Assembly (NCBI RefSeq): GCF_009811415.1
Contig: NZ_BLIG01000038.1
Coordinates: 1-62,653 of the forward strand
Direction of reading: 5' to 3'
DNA length: 62,653 nucleotides
From: Alteromonas sp. KUL106
Lineage (GTDB): Bacteria > Pseudomonadota > Gammaproteobacteria > Enterobacterales > Alteromonadaceae
Of the stretch, positions 8,622-20,569 are shown piece after piece; positions within the stretch are counted from its first letter, which is position 1; every line of letters begins with the position of its first letter. The position numbers and the translations under genes are program-made. The notes under the pieces are model-generated. The model worked only from the letters and a program-made list of their open reading frames with translations. It had not been told where the DNA came from and did no database searches.

Positions 8622-9683
8622 TTAATTGTGGTTTCCGTAGTAGGCTTCAACGCGCAAGGCTACGCCGTATGACGTTTTGAAATCTTCATCACGTAGCCAT
8701 AAAACGAAAGGTTCAACTTCAAAAAATAACCAGTCACGCAGTGAATTATTACGCCATCTGAAGCCTGTATAGACTTCTTCAACACGATAATTAGGCTGAC
8801 TTAAGCCCTCTACGGTTAAGTGAGGTACAACGGCGTTATTTTTATCTACAGAAAACAAATGGTGGATTTCGTGGCGCCACAGCCAGTCGTTAGTTTCGTC
8901 ACGAAAGAAGAAACGGTTGTTTTGCCGCACCAGATGTTTTTTACTTATTTCATATTGAATTGCTACGCCCAACTCTGCGCCGAAACGATCGCGTGTGTAG
9001 TAATAAAGCTCGGTGTCATAGAGCATGGCCCATTGTTTCGAAAAAGCGAAGGCATCTTTGTATCTCGCCATGCCATAAAGCTGGTCGCGACGGCCTGCGC
9101 CAATTCGAAACGAGTAGTGAGAGTTTTGCTCAGGACGAAAGCGAAGCGCAATAGTCGTTCTGTCTCTATTATTGTTTCCCGTATCTCGGGCTGCGCGAAT
9201 GGTATTGGTTTGTGTCTCGTCCTCGTTATCGCTAAGCAGTAAATCGACTCGCTCTTTCAACGCCGGTAGCCGTACTCGTATGCGAAACCGTAAATCTGTA
9301 TCAGACAGCATTCCACTTCTTGGTTCCCACGCCAGTTGAATACGCCCTTCTGCTCTTGCTTGTTTTTCCCCCTTAACGTAAGTGTGCTCCTCGCTTTCAA
9401 ACAAGCCGTCGAGTTGTTTTACCGTAAAGTCCATTGTGTCGGTAAAACTGCGTTGCCAAATATCGAACCACGCTTCTTCACTTTCAAGTGTTGAAGAGTG
9501 CGACGTGTTAAGGTTAGTAACGTTCTGCGTTGTAGCACGTTGGGGATTCATAGGAGTAGTGTTGTTATATGTTTCGGGGGCGCTGGTCGCATCAGCAGTG
9601 GCTTTCACCGTACTATTTAGGGGCGCGGATGGTATAGGGGCAGTGAGCAGCAAATAGCAGTAGGCCACAGTAAGACAAAGCAT
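8622..9683 (-). CDS. Hypothetical exported protein, possible outer-membrane barrel
   Basis: I do not recognise the family. The 353-residue protein starts with a hydrophobic signal-like segment (residues 1-20, ending near APIPSAP). A low-complexity Thr/Asn/Ser stretch follows, to about residue 65. The rest is rich in alternating polar and aromatic residues, for example FRIRVRLPALKERVDLLL, YSFRIGAGRRDQLYGMARY and WLFFEVEPFVLWLRDEDF. This suggests amphipathic beta strands of a membrane barrel. The start ATG has AAGGAG 10 nt upstream on its strand. It is divergent from tatA and ends 133 bp from ilvH, which it faces. No cytoplasmic enzyme motif is present. Confidence 0.65.
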   Translation of the reverse strand: MLCLTVAYCYLLLTAPIPSAPLNSTVKATADATSAPETYNNTTPMNPQRATTQNVTNLNTSHSSTLESEEAWFDIWQRSFTDTMDFTVKQLDGLFESEEHTYVKGEKQARAEGRIQLAWEPRSGMLSDTDLRFRIRVRLPALKERVDLLLSDNEDETQTNTIRAARDTGNNNRDRTTIALRFRPEQNSHYSFRIGAGRRDQLYGMARYKDAFAFSKQWAMLYDTELYYYTRDRFGAELGVAIQYEISKKHLVRQNNRFFFRDETNDWLWRHEIHHLFSVDKNNAVVPHLTVEGLSQPNYRVEEVYTGFRWRNNSLRDWLFFEVEPFVLWLRDEDFKTSYGVALRVEAYYGNHN

Positions 9684-9715
9684 TACTCACTAACTCCTTG
9701 TAAAAATTAGAATAG

Positions 9716-9747
9716 TTGAATGTTTTTCTATTCGTGTTAAGTATAAT
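9716..9747 (+). promoter_or_regulatory. Candidate promoter for the tat-hemB operon
   Basis: A perfect TATAAT lies at 9742-9747. TTGAAT at 9716-9721 is the only -35-like box nearby, but the 20-bp spacer is long. The -10 could work with a weaker -35. Confidence 0.35.
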
Positions 9748-9865
9748 CAGAGAATGAATTGTCGTAGTCAAAACGTCAATCTTTATTCATTGGGATAAAT
9801 ATTCAGGTGAAAGCGATGGCGTGCAGTGGCATACTGTATCAATCGTTGTTAGGGAGAAGAATTAT

Positions 9866-10105
9866 ATGGGTGGTATTAGTATTTGGCAGTTGCTGATCAT
9901 ACTGGTTATCGTGGTGCTTTTGTTTGGTACGAAGCGACTTAAAGGCATAGGCACTGACCTAGGCGGCGCAATCAAAGGTTTTAAAAAGGCGGTCAGCGAA
10001 GAAGAAAAAGACGCGGACTTCGAGCAAAAGAAGCAAGTTGAAGAAAAGTCAGCCTCAGAGCCTGTTACAACACAGACAAAGAGCGACGTTAAAGAAAAAT
10101 CCTAA
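9866..10105 (+). CDS. tatA: Sec-independent translocase subunit TatA
   Basis: TatA oligomers form the passage for folded proteins with twin-arginine signals. The 79-residue protein has a single N-terminal membrane helix ([19 protein letters not shown]), the [20 protein letters not shown] hinge and amphipathic helix, and a charged Glu/Lys tail. ATG 9866 has AGGGAGAAG just upstream. Upstream in-frame extension to 9821 lacks a ribosome site. It overlaps tatB by one base (TAATG) and opens an operon running through hemB. Confidence 0.95.
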   Translation: MGGISIWQLLIILVIVVLLFGTKRLKGIGTDLGGAIKGFKKAVSEEEKDADFEQKKQVEEKSASEPVTTQTKSDVKEKS

Positions 10106-10404
10106 TGTTCGATATTGGCTTTTGGGAGCTTTTGGTAGTTGGTGTCTTGGCCCTTCTCATTCTTGGGCCAGAGAGATTACCAGGTGCGATGCGCTCTACT
10201 ATTAATACAATTCGTAGTGTACGAAATGTAGCAACAGGCTTTAAGCAAGAAGTTGAGCATCAGTTGCGCGTGCATGAATTGCATGAAAACTTGAAAAAAG
10301 CCGAGCAACAAGGGCTTAAAAATCTTTCACCAGAACTTGAACAGAGTGTCGATGAGCTTAAAAAGGCAGCAGAATCGGTTCAAGAACCTTATAAAAAGCA
10401 ATAG
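10105..10404 (+). CDS. tatB: Sec-independent translocase subunit TatB
   Basis: TatB forms the twin-arginine signal receptor with TatC. The 99-residue protein begins [20 protein letters not shown], with the GPERLPG hinge typical of TatB. A long amphipathic helix (RSTINTIRSVRNVATGFKQE) and a charged tail follow. It is shorter than E. coli TatB (171 residues) because of a reduced tail, which is common outside the Enterobacteria. tatC starts at the very next base after the stop. Confidence 0.95.
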   Translation: MFDIGFWELLVVGVLALLILGPERLPGAMRSTINTIRSVRNVATGFKQEVEHQLRVHELHENLKKAEQQGLKNLSPELEQSVDELKKAAESVQEPYKKQ

Positions 10405-11160
10405 ATGTCTGACGCTAACAACCTAATTTCGCATTTAATTGAACTGCGCAGTCGTATTCTCAAAGCGCTGTTGAGTGTACTTATTGTGTTTCTTTGTCTT
10501 GCTGCATTTGCACAAGACTTGTATCAAATCTTAGCAATGCCGCTACTTGACGCCCTACCTGAAAATTCGAGCATGATTGCAACCGACGTTGCGTCGCCCT
10601 TTTTCGCACCTTTTAAGCTTACGTTGGTATTATCATTTTTTATTGCCATCCCTTACGTGCTCTATCAGGTGTGGGGGTTTGTAGCGCCAGGGCTGTATAG
10701 AAACGAAAAGCGCTTAGTCGCGCCGCTGCTGCTTTCGAGTACGCTATTGTTTTACGCCGGCATGGCATTCGCTTATTTCGTTGTATTCCCCATTGCGTTC
10801 GCATTCTTTACCAGTGTCGCGCCAGAAGGTGTAACAGTCAGTACTGATATATCGAGCTATTTGAACTTCGTATTGAAACTGTTTTTTGCATTTGGGGTCT
10901 CATTCGAGATACCAATAGCCATTATTTTGATGTGTTGGACTGGCGTTACGGATGCCAAATCACTTCGAGCGAAACGTCCTTATGTTGTGGTCGGAGCGTT
11001 CGTGGTGGGCATGTTACTGACTCCGCCAGATATTATCTCTCAAACACTTTTAGCCATTCCAATGTGGCTACTGTTTGAAGTTGGCGTTATTGTAGGTGGG
11101 TTCTATGCAGGTAATAAACCTAGCGATGAAACTTCTAGCGAAACGTCGGACAACACATAA
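10405..11160 (+). CDS. tatC: Sec-independent translocase subunit TatC
   Basis: TatC is the polytopic core receptor of the twin-arginine pathway. The 251-residue protein starts with [14 protein letters not shown] and shows six hydrophobic segments. Landmarks are [17 protein letters not shown] in the first cytoplasmic loop, [15 protein letters not shown] in the fourth helix region, and [21 protein letters not shown] near the end. The serine-rich acidic tail is unremarkable. There is no gap to tatB, and the next gene begins 25 bp downstream. Confidence 0.96.
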   Translation: MSDANNLISHLIELRSRILKALLSVLIVFLCLAAFAQDLYQILAMPLLDALPENSSMIATDVASPFFAPFKLTLVLSFFIAIPYVLYQVWGFVAPGLYRNEKRLVAPLLLSSTLLFYAGMAFAYFVVFPIAFAFFTSVAPEGVTVSTDISSYLNFVLKLFFAFGVSFEIPIAIILMCWTGVTDAKSLRAKRPYVVVGAFVVGMLLTPPDIISQTLLAIPMWLLFEVGVIVGGFYAGNKPSDETSSETSDNT

Positions 11161-11185
11161 AGTTCATAAAAAGAAAGGAATAAAA

Positions 11186-11746
11186 ATGAAAACTCAACTG
11201 CTTTCTGTTGCTACTTTACTCTGTGCTTTTAGCACGTTTAACGTTTTTGCTGAATCAATAGGCGATGCGCTGGAGAAATGTCGGAATACTGACGACAGCT
11301 TGAAGCGTCTGATATGTTACGACAAGGTAGCGAAATCTTTAAACCAGTTCGATGGCGTTGATGCACAAGTTAATCAGCTTTCAGAATATAAAATGGCTAA
11401 AACGAACGCTGGAAATTCTCGACAGCAGGCACCCTCGAAGCGGCCAGACTTGCCAGCAAAGCCTGCAAAACCAGCAAAACCAGCGAATGAATTTGGTTTA
11501 GAGCATAAGCGTGACTTGGCAAGCGAAGCGTCTGAAATAACAGTGACTATTAGTTCGTTTGACAAAAATTCGCGCGATAAGCACACGATTACTTTCAGCG
11601 ATGGTTCGATATGGCGTCAGACTGACGATACCTACTTGAAGCTGCAGGAAGGACAAGTTGTTTCTATTGAACGCGGCTTGTTTGGCGCTTTCTTCCTCAG
11701 CGTGGAAGGCCTTAACAAACGCATGAAAGTAAAACGCGTTAAGTAA
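11186..11746 (+). CDS. Hypothetical periplasmic protein in the tat operon
   Basis: The function is unknown. The 186-residue protein has a clear signal peptide (MKTQLLSVATLLCAFSTFNVFA, cut before ES). A short region with two cysteines follows (KCRNTDDSLKRLICYDKVA), a pattern seen in many small periplasmic proteins. A PAKPAKPAKPA linker (about residues 90-102) leads to a C-terminal beta-rich domain (ITFSDGSIWRQTDDTYLKLQ...VVSIERGLFGAFFLSV) with an SH3-like look. ATG 11186 is chosen on AAAGAAAGGAA upstream and the clean signal peptide. Longer in-frame reading overlaps tatC. tatD starts immediately after its stop. Confidence 0.75.
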   Translation: MKTQLLSVATLLCAFSTFNVFAESIGDALEKCRNTDDSLKRLICYDKVAKSLNQFDGVDAQVNQLSEYKMAKTNAGNSRQQAPSKRPDLPAKPAKPAKPANEFGLEHKRDLASEASEITVTISSFDKNSRDKHTITFSDGSIWRQTDDTYLKLQEGQVVSIERGLFGAFFLSVEGLNKRMKVKRVK

Positions 11747-12529
11747 ATGCCTTGGTTCGATGGTGGCGTTAATTTACTCGATAGGCGATTTGACGCTGAC
11801 GAGATAATGCTGCGGGCTAAGGATGCTGGCGTCGATAAGCTATGCATCATTACCACTCACCCCGATGAGTGGGAAAAGGCTGTTGCCCTCTACAAGCAAT
11901 ATCCTAATGAATGCTGTTATACCATTGGCGTGCATCCCCATAATGCAAAAGACGTGTTCGCTGAAGACTATGTTCTTTTACGTGAATTCGCGCAGCATGA
12001 AGGATGCGTCGCTATCGGTGAGTGCGGACTGGATTTTAATCGAAACTTCTCTCCTCAATCCGTTCAGCGTGAGGTATTCGAAGAACAGTTAAAAATAGCG
12101 GCGGACATTCATTTGCCCGTTTATCTGCACGAGAGAGATGCATTTAGTGAGCAGCTGTCTCTTTTAAGCCGTTATATGCCGCGTTTAAAAGGCGGCATCG
12201 CGCATTGCTTTACCGGCACCGCCGAGCAGATAAAGCAATATTTATCGTTAGGCCTTTATATTGGGATTACCGGTTGGGTATGTGATGAAAAACGTGGTGA
12301 AGAACTGCGTGAAGCCGTAAAGCATATACCAATGGACCGCCTTATCTTGGAGACAGACGCTCCTTATCTTTTTCCTAAAACTCTGCGACCACGAAAACGC
12401 AATAATGAGCCGGCTTTTTTACCTCACATAGGGCAACAGTTAGCAGAGTATTTGCAGATAGAAACTGAAATGTTACGTACTAGCAGCTATGCTAATACGT
12501 GTGAGTTGTTTTCACTACGCTTACCCTAG
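11747..12529 (+). CDS. tatD: TatD family metal-dependent DNase
   Basis: TatD proteins are TIM-barrel metal hydrolases with 3'-5' exonuclease activity on DNA and RNA. The name comes from linkage to tatABC, not from protein export. The 260-residue protein shows the metal-ligand set of the family: WFDGGVNL at the start, IGVHPHNAKD, AIGECGLDFNR, a His in YLHERDAF, HCFTGTAEQ and ETDAPYLFPKTLRPRKRNN. It begins at the base after the upstream hypothetical gene stop, and the diguanylate cyclase gene starts 6 bp after it. Confidence 0.93.
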   Translation: MPWFDGGVNLLDRRFDADEIMLRAKDAGVDKLCIITTHPDEWEKAVALYKQYPNECCYTIGVHPHNAKDVFAEDYVLLREFAQHEGCVAIGECGLDFNRNFSPQSVQREVFEEQLKIAADIHLPVYLHERDAFSEQLSLLSRYMPRLKGGIAHCFTGTAEQIKQYLSLGLYIGITGWVCDEKRGEELREAVKHIPMDRLILETDAPYLFPKTLRPRKRNNEPAFLPHIGQQLAEYLQIETEMLRTSSYANTCELFSLRLP

Positions 12530-12535
12530 GTTCAT

Positions 12536-15429
<2,894 letters not shown>

Positions 15430-15477
15430 CACTGAAGCGAGTTCAGCTCGTTTTTCTCAGGTATGACATAGAAGTTA

Positions 15478-15505
15478 AAAAAAGCGTGCATGGGCACGCT
15501 TTTTT
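15478..15505. terminator. Bidirectional terminator between hemB and gppA
   Basis: A 12-bp stem (AAAAAAGCGTGC with GCACGCTTTTTT, 15478-15505) has a 4-nt loop. The flanking A and T runs allow it to work in both directions between these convergent genes. Confidence 0.9.
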
Positions 15506-15535
15506 GATCATATAAGTTCAGAAATGCTTATTTAT

Positions 15536-15551
15536 CTATGCGGACTGGTAT
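15536..15551 (+). repeat. Dispersed 16-bp motif, copy 1
   Basis: CTATGCGGACTGGTAT lies between the convergent hemB and gppA genes, 9 bp beyond the gppA stop codon. It is embedded in a longer TATTTATCTATG... block shared with the copy at 52491. Other copies are at 38099, 40113, 52491 (minus) and 58333. Confidence 0.75.
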
Positions 15552-15560
15552 AAATAGTAA

Positions 15561-17072
15561 TTACTTACATACTAGCTCGAAACCAGCCTTGTGCTGAAGC
15601 CAGCATTCATTCGCTAACTCTGCGTTAATCAGCGGGTGGGCTTTAAGCCAGCCTTCTGGGAATGTTAGTGTCCACTTACTATCTTCACAGAGAAGCTTTA
15701 CCTCGGGAATGTGTTTGTTCTGACGACGTAAGCATAACACTACAGCAACACGCAGAACGCGAAGCAGTCCTTTTAACATAGGGCGATAATCTTCGTGGTA
15801 TTTCTCAAAAACCTCTACGCCCATTGTTAAGCGATGCTGAGCGACTAAATCACGGATTGCGGCTCGCTGAAGGCGTGTAAATCCAGGTAGGTCAATGTAA
15901 GTAAGTATGTACTCACCATGCTCGTGATGACGCTTATATTCAATATGCAGGCCGATTTCATGTAGCTGCGCAGCCGCACCTAAGATAGTTTCAGTATCAA
16001 GATGACAAATATTTTGTTGCGCACATAACTGGTGGCACAAGTTCAAAGCAACGTGTCTTACTGAGTTCGCGTGATTTTTATCAATGTGATAGCGCTGTTT
16101 AGTTTGATTAATGGTTTGCTGACGACGGTCATTTTCAGTGACATTATCCAGCATGCCATAGATGAGCCCTTCGCGAAGCGCGCCACCAGAAATATTCATG
16201 TGTTCGATATGCAGCGCTTCAAACAAGCTGATTAATATGGCGAGCCCGGATGGAAAAATCGCTTTTCTACTGTCTTCAAGACCATCGATATTAAGTGACT
16301 TTACGTCGCCACAGTCGATACATTGTTTTTCTAGGTGATACAAATAGTCTAAGCGAATGGCGTCACTAATACCTTGGGCAACTAAAATTTCAGTAATTGC
16401 TTGCGGTGTGCCTGACGCGCCAAGACAATTTTCCCAATCAAAACACAAAAACGCGTCAGCTACCTGCGCTATCAGTTCATGAGCGGCAGATTTCGCTTTA
16501 TCAAAACAGCTTTTTGATATTTCGCCGTTGGTAAAATATCGCTCCATGAAAGTTACGCACCCCATATCCAAGCTTTTTAGATGGATAGGCTGCATGTCAT
16601 TACCAATAATGATTTCAGTGCTAGCACCACCGATATCAATGACCAGGCTATTTCCTTGGTTCGCTGAGGTGTAGGCTACACCGAGGTAAATTTGCCGTGC
16701 CTCTTCTTCACCACTTATCACTTCAAGTTTGTGATTGAGAATTTCTTCTGCTTTGGTAATAAACAAATGGGCATTCGTTGCGAGCCTTAGAGTGGCTGTC
16801 GCAACGATTTTGATATTCGAAGGAGGGATGTCTTGTAAGCGTTCCGAAAATACTTGCAGGCATTGCCAGCCGCGTTCCATGCTAACGTCATCAAGTGCTA
16901 GGTCATCGTCTAAACCTGCCGCTAAACGAACTTTTTGCTTTATTTTCCCAATGATCTGCACACTACCGTTAACCACATGAACAATAACCATATGAAAGCT
17001 GTTTGAGCCTAGGTCTACGGCTGCATAATATTCACCGTAAGTTTGTGCACTGTGCTGGAGTTCTGCCTGCAT
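15561..17072 (-). CDS. gppA: Guanosine pentaphosphatase / exopolyphosphatase family protein GppA
   Basis: Proteins of the Ppx/GppA family hydrolyse pppGpp to ppGpp and/or polyphosphate, shaping the stringent response. The 503-residue protein has the ASKHA fold signatures AAVDLGSNSFHMVIV (phosphate loop), the catalytic glutamate region VISGEEEARQIYLGV, VIDIGGASTEI and SGGALREGLIYGML. A C-terminal HD-like domain carries QLHEIGLHIEY. Overall similarity to E. coli GppA (494 residues) is high, for example VRLAAGL, ERGWQCL and IVATATLRLA. The gppA-rhlB / trxA-rho order matches E. coli, which favours GppA over Ppx. It lies 27 bp behind rhlB in an operon. Confidence 0.93.
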   Translation of the reverse strand: MQAELQHSAQTYGEYYAAVDLGSNSFHMVIVHVVNGSVQIIGKIKQKVRLAAGLDDDLALDDVSMERGWQCLQVFSERLQDIPPSNIKIVATATLRLATNAHLFITKAEEILNHKLEVISGEEEARQIYLGVAYTSANQGNSLVIDIGGASTEIIIGNDMQPIHLKSLDMGCVTFMERYFTNGEISKSCFDKAKSAAHELIAQVADAFLCFDWENCLGASGTPQAITEILVAQGISDAIRLDYLYHLEKQCIDCGDVKSLNIDGLEDSRKAIFPSGLAILISLFEALHIEHMNISGGALREGLIYGMLDNVTENDRRQQTINQTKQRYHIDKNHANSVRHVALNLCHQLCAQQNICHLDTETILGAAAQLHEIGLHIEYKRHHEHGEYILTYIDLPGFTRLQRAAIRDLVAQHRLTMGVEVFEKYHEDYRPMLKGLLRVLRVAVVLCLRRQNKHIPEVKLLCEDSKWTLTFPEGWLKAHPLINAELANECWLQHKAGFELVCK

Positions 17073-17099
17073 AATATCTCGATTCTTATTAAATAATCT

Positions 17100-18386
17100 T
17101 TACGCCTTGTGATTGCGCTGCTGTGGCTTGCCTCGGCCCCGGCTGTTGCCACGACGTGACGTGTTCCGGTTGCTTGGTGCACGTCTTCTGCGCGGCTTCG
17201 GCGGGGTAATATCCTCAAGAAGCGCGCTGCGATCATAATCGGTCACAGGTATAGTTTGATTAATGTACTGTTCAATCGCAGGTAAATTAAGGGCGTATTT
17301 CTCACATGCAAAACTAATGGCGATACCACTTTGCCCCGCACGTCCCGTGCGACCTATACGGTGAACATAATCTTCAGCGTCATCGGGTAAATCATAGTTG
17401 AACACATGGGTAACCGCATCGATGTGAAGGCCTCGGGCGGCAACGTCTGTAGCAACCAGAATGTCTAAGTTACCCTTAGTGAAATCTTCTAGAATGCCCA
17501 AGCGTTTCTTCTGCGGTACATCACCGCTCAGCAAGCCCACTCGATGACCATCTGCAGTCAGCCAGTCAGTCACTTTTTCACAGCTATTTTTGGTATTAGC
17601 AAAGACAATCGCTTTTTCTGGCCATTCTTCTTCTAGAAGCGTAAGAAGCAACAACATTTTGTCATCGTCAGATGGGTAGAACAGTTCTTGCGACACTCTT
17701 GTCGCCGTAGTTTGTTCAGGTGCCACTTGAACGTGAGTAGGGTTATTCATATGCTCGTAAGCAAGTTCTTGTACGCGGTAGCTGAGCGTAGCTGAAAATA
17801 ACATGCTTAAGCGTTCGCCTGCAGGCGGCATGCGGCGGAATAAAAAGCGGATATCTTTGATGAAGCCTAAATCGAACATGCGGTCGGCTTCGTCAAGTAC
17901 GGCAACCTGAATATTTTTCAGGGTGAACACGTTCTGTTTGTAGTAGTCCAGAATGCGTCCCGTCGTACCAATAATAATATCCACCCCTTCTTCCAAAGTT
18001 TCTCGTTGACTTTGGTAACCTTCGCCCCCATAAATCAAACCAAGCGACAGTCCGGTATGCTCACTAAGGAGCTTGGCGTCGTTATAAATTTGAACGGCGA
18101 GTTCTCGGGTTGGCGCCATAATAATAGCGCGCGGGCCACTTGATTTGCTGTTATCTACATTTTCTGCTTTGCTTAGCAAATAGTGAAATGTAGCCACCAA
18201 AAAGGCAATGGTTTTACCGGTTCCTGTTTGAGCCTGACCTGCAATATCGTGACCTTCCAATAGTGGAGGCAGCGCAAGTGCTTGAATTGGTGTACAATGT
18301 GAAAAATTAGCTGCCGTTAAGGCGTCAACAACCTTGCCGTTTATCGGCAGGTCGGAAAAATGAGTATCAGTTAAGTGAGTAGGCAT
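17100..18386 (-). CDS. rhlB: ATP-dependent RNA helicase RhlB
   Basis: RhlB is the DEAD-box helicase of the RNA degradosome, where it unwinds structured RNA for RNase E and PNPase. The 428-residue protein has the Q motif ([13 protein letters not shown]), [33 protein letters not shown] and [11 protein letters not shown] in order. It ends in a basic Arg/Lys/Gly tail ([20 protein letters not shown]), which would bind RNA. The N-terminus ([16 protein letters not shown]) fits RhlB, and the position next to trxA and gppA is as in E. coli. It shares a 100-bp divergent promoter region with trxA. Confidence 0.95.
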   Translation of the reverse strand: MPTHLTDTHFSDLPINGKVVDALTAANFSHCTPIQALALPPLLEGHDIAGQAQTGTGKTIAFLVATFHYLLSKAENVDNSKSSGPRAIIMAPTRELAVQIYNDAKLLSEHTGLSLGLIYGGEGYQSQRETLEEGVDIIIGTTGRILDYYKQNVFTLKNIQVAVLDEADRMFDLGFIKDIRFLFRRMPPAGERLSMLFSATLSYRVQELAYEHMNNPTHVQVAPEQTTATRVSQELFYPSDDDKMLLLLTLLEEEWPEKAIVFANTKNSCEKVTDWLTADGHRVGLLSGDVPQKKRLGILEDFTKGNLDILVATDVAARGLHIDAVTHVFNYDLPDDAEDYVHRIGRTGRAGQSGIAISFACEKYALNLPAIEQYINQTIPVTDYDRSALLEDITPPKPRRRRAPSNRNTSRRGNSRGRGKPQQRNHKA

Positions 18387-18406
18387 AGCTTATAGCTTAT
18401 CAGTGC

Positions 18407-18434
18407 TTGCATTAAAAAACAGTTTCTATATAAC
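18407..18434 (+). promoter_or_regulatory. Candidate trxA promoter
   Basis: TTGCAT (18407-18412) and TATAAC (18429-18434) are 16 bp apart. They lie 52 bp before the trxA start, in the space shared with rhlB. Confidence 0.4.
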
Positions 18435-18486
18435 ACTTATGGTCGGGCTGAGACAAATCAGCGACAGACCAATAATGGAGAAAAGA

Positions 18487-18813
18487 ATGAGCGACAAAAT
18501 TATCCAGTTATCTGACGATAAATTCGAAGCAGATGTTATCAATGCTGAAGGTCCTGTACTGGTTGACTTCTGGGCCGAATGGTGTGGCCCGTGTAAAATG
18601 ATCGCACCAATCTTAGAAGAAGTTGCGAACGAGTTTGAAGGCAAGTTAACAGTTGGCAAGTTGAATGTCGATGAAAATAACGAAACTCCACCTAAATATG
18701 GTATTCGTGGTATTCCTACATTGCTGCTTTTCAAAAATGGTAACGTTGCCGCAACGAAAGTTGGTGCATTATCAAAAACACAATTAACAGAATTTCTAAA
18801 CGAAAATCTTTAA
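18487..18813 (+). CDS. trxA: Thioredoxin 1
   Basis: Thioredoxin is the main cytoplasmic disulfide reductant, serving ribonucleotide reductase, methionine sulfoxide reductases and others. The 108-residue protein contains [17 protein letters not shown] with the active-site CGPC and the cis-proline segment [14 protein letters not shown]. Length and sequence are typical. ATG 18487 is chosen because GGAG lies 8 nt upstream. The frame opens earlier (18403) but that extension runs through the promoter. Its own terminator separates it from rho. Confidence 0.97.
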   Translation: MSDKIIQLSDDKFEADVINAEGPVLVDFWAEWCGPCKMIAPILEEVANEFEGKLTVGKLNVDENNETPPKYGIRGIPTLLLFKNGNVAATKVGALSKTQLTEFLNENL

Positions 18814-18826
18814 TTGAGAATAAATA

Positions 18827-18858
18827 AAAAGCCGGTGCTCGTGTAGCGCCGGTTTTTA
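18827..18858 (+). terminator. Rho-independent terminator of trxA
   Basis: A GC-rich hairpin (AAAAGCCGGTGC with GCGCCGGTTTTT, containing two G-T pairs) has a 7-nt loop and ends in a T run. It starts 14 bp after the trxA stop codon. Confidence 0.88.
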
Positions 18859-18899
18859 TTCTAGCAACAGGTTCAAAAGCGCCATTCTAGGACAGAAAG

Positions 18900-18928
18900 T
18901 TGCAACTTATTTAACATTTCGGTAGTAA
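18900..18928 (+). promoter_or_regulatory. Candidate rho promoter and leader
   Basis: TTGCAA (18900-18905) and TAGTAA (18923-18928) have a 17-bp spacer and lie about 160 bp before the rho start. The resulting leader contains a small AGCAG-CATT-CTGCT hairpin near 18983. E. coli rho is controlled by its own product in a leader, and this leader could serve the same end, though no rho leader peptide is recognisable. Confidence 0.35.
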
Positions 18929-19086
18929 AACGCTGGACGTTGTTTAAATATAGTGCTAACTTTTTACCAGCGCTCATCTCCGAGCAGCATTCTGCTTACG
19001 CCCATATCCGGGTGATATCAAATCTAAACTAGAACAGAGTGACAATAAGTCCTGTAAGCGAAGTTCAAGCACAAAGACCCACCAGT

Positions 19087-20352
19087 ATGAATTTAACTGA
19101 ATTAAAGAACAAACCAATAAGCGAGTTGGTTAACCTGGCCGAGGAAATGGGCCTGGAAAACATGGCGCGCGCCAGAAAACAAGACATCATTTTCTCGATC
19201 TTGAAGACACACGCTAAAAGCGGTGAAGACATCTTTGGGGACGGGGTACTAGAAATTTTACAGGACGGTTTCGGCTTTTTACGCTCAGCTGATTCATCGT
19301 ATCTAGCAGGACCTGACGACATTTACGTGTCGCCAAGTCAAATCCGACGCTTTAACCTGCGTACCGGTGATACGATTGCAGGAAAAATACGTCCTCCTAA
19401 AGACAGCGAACGTTATTTTGCGCTCTTAAAAATCCGTGAAGTAAACTTCGACAAGCCGGAAAATTCACGTAATAAAATTCTTTTTGAAAACCTTACTCCA
19501 TTACATGCTGCAGACCGTTTGCGCATGGAGCGTGGCAATGGTTCGACCGAAGATATCACTGCCCGTGTACTTGATTTGGCTTCTCCTATTGGTAAAGGCC
19601 AGCGTGGACTAATCGTAGCGCCTCCAAAAGCGGGTAAAACGCTTTTACTTCAAAACATTGCCCAGTCAATTGCTGCTAACCACCCAGACTGTGAACTGAT
19701 GGTTTTGCTTATCGATGAGCGCCCGGAAGAAGTAACAGAGATGCACCGCCTCGTTCAAGGTGAAGTCGTGGCATCAACCTTTGATGAGCCCGCAAGTCGC
19801 CACGTACAAGTTGCTGAAATGGTTATCGAAAAGGCAAAGCGCTTAGTTGAGCACAAGAAAGATGTTGTTATCTTATTAGACTCAATTACTCGTTTAGCTC
19901 GTGCCTATAACACGGTAATTCCTTCATCAGGTAAAGTACTTACCGGTGGTGTGGATGCTAACGCGTTACATAAACCTAAGCGTTTCTTTGGTGCAGCGCG
20001 TAACGTTGAAGAAGGTGGTAGTTTAACCATTATCGCAACGGCACTTATCGATACTGGCTCTAAAATGGATGAAGTTATCTACGAAGAGTTTAAAGGTACG
20101 GGTAATATGGAATTACACCTGAACCGCAAGATTGCAGAAAAACGCGTATTCCCAGCGATTGATTTTAACCGCTCAGGCACACGTCGCGAAGAATTGCTTA
20201 CTACGCAAGATGAGCTTCAGAAAATGTGGATCTTACGCAAGATTGTCCATGAAATGTCAGAGATTGACGCGATGGACTTCCTCATTAGTAAATTGTCTAT
20301 GACAAAAACAAATAATGAGTTTTTCGATGCCATGCGCAGACAAAAGAGCTAG
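19087..20352 (+). CDS. rho: Transcription termination factor Rho
   Basis: Rho is the hexameric RNA-dependent ATPase that ends many transcripts. The 421-residue protein starts [15 protein letters not shown], almost the same as E. coli Rho (419 residues). It has the RNA-binding cold-shock-like domain ([29 protein letters not shown]), Walker A ([12 protein letters not shown]), Walker B ([10 protein letters not shown]), the Q-loop region and the R-loop. An in-frame GTG at 19039 would add 16 residues but has no ribosome site and lies outside the family length. ATG 19087 itself has only a weak upstream site. Confidence 0.97.
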   Translation: MNLTELKNKPISELVNLAEEMGLENMARARKQDIIFSILKTHAKSGEDIFGDGVLEILQDGFGFLRSADSSYLAGPDDIYVSPSQIRRFNLRTGDTIAGKIRPPKDSERYFALLKIREVNFDKPENSRNKILFENLTPLHAADRLRMERGNGSTEDITARVLDLASPIGKGQRGLIVAPPKAGKTLLLQNIAQSIAANHPDCELMVLLIDERPEEVTEMHRLVQGEVVASTFDEPASRHVQVAEMVIEKAKRLVEHKKDVVILLDSITRLARAYNTVIPSSGKVLTGGVDANALHKPKRFFGAARNVEEGGSLTIIATALIDTGSKMDEVIYEEFKGTGNMELHLNRKIAEKRVFPAIDFNRSGTRREELLTTQDELQKMWILRKIVHEMSEIDAMDFLISKLSMTKTNNEFFDAMRRQKS

Positions 20353-20375
20353 TCAATTAATTGATAAATAAATAG

Positions 20376-20398
20376 AAGGCGCCAAATGGCGCCTTTTT
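20376..20398 (+). terminator. Rho-independent terminator of rho
   Basis: An AAGGCGCC-AAAT-GGCGCCTT hairpin with a T run lies 23 bp after the rho stop codon. Confidence 0.9.
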
Positions 20399-20569
20399 CA
20401 TTCTTAGATTTCACAATTTTTTACTAATTAGACTTCAGTCTAATATCTTCAATCTATTGAATCGGGTAATTTCAAAGCCCTACTTACTCCAACATCAGTA
20501 ATTCCAATGGTATGTTCTCTTTGTAGATGAGATGAATTACTCTACCTAAAAACACCAAGGGAAATAATT

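Noticed and set aside
8820..9242. 140-codon plus-strand frame
   Set aside because: It lies inside the 353-residue minus-strand gene, which has a better start signal and a signal peptide.
19039..19086. Upstream GTG start for rho
   Set aside because: It lacks a ribosome site and would add residues not found in the family.
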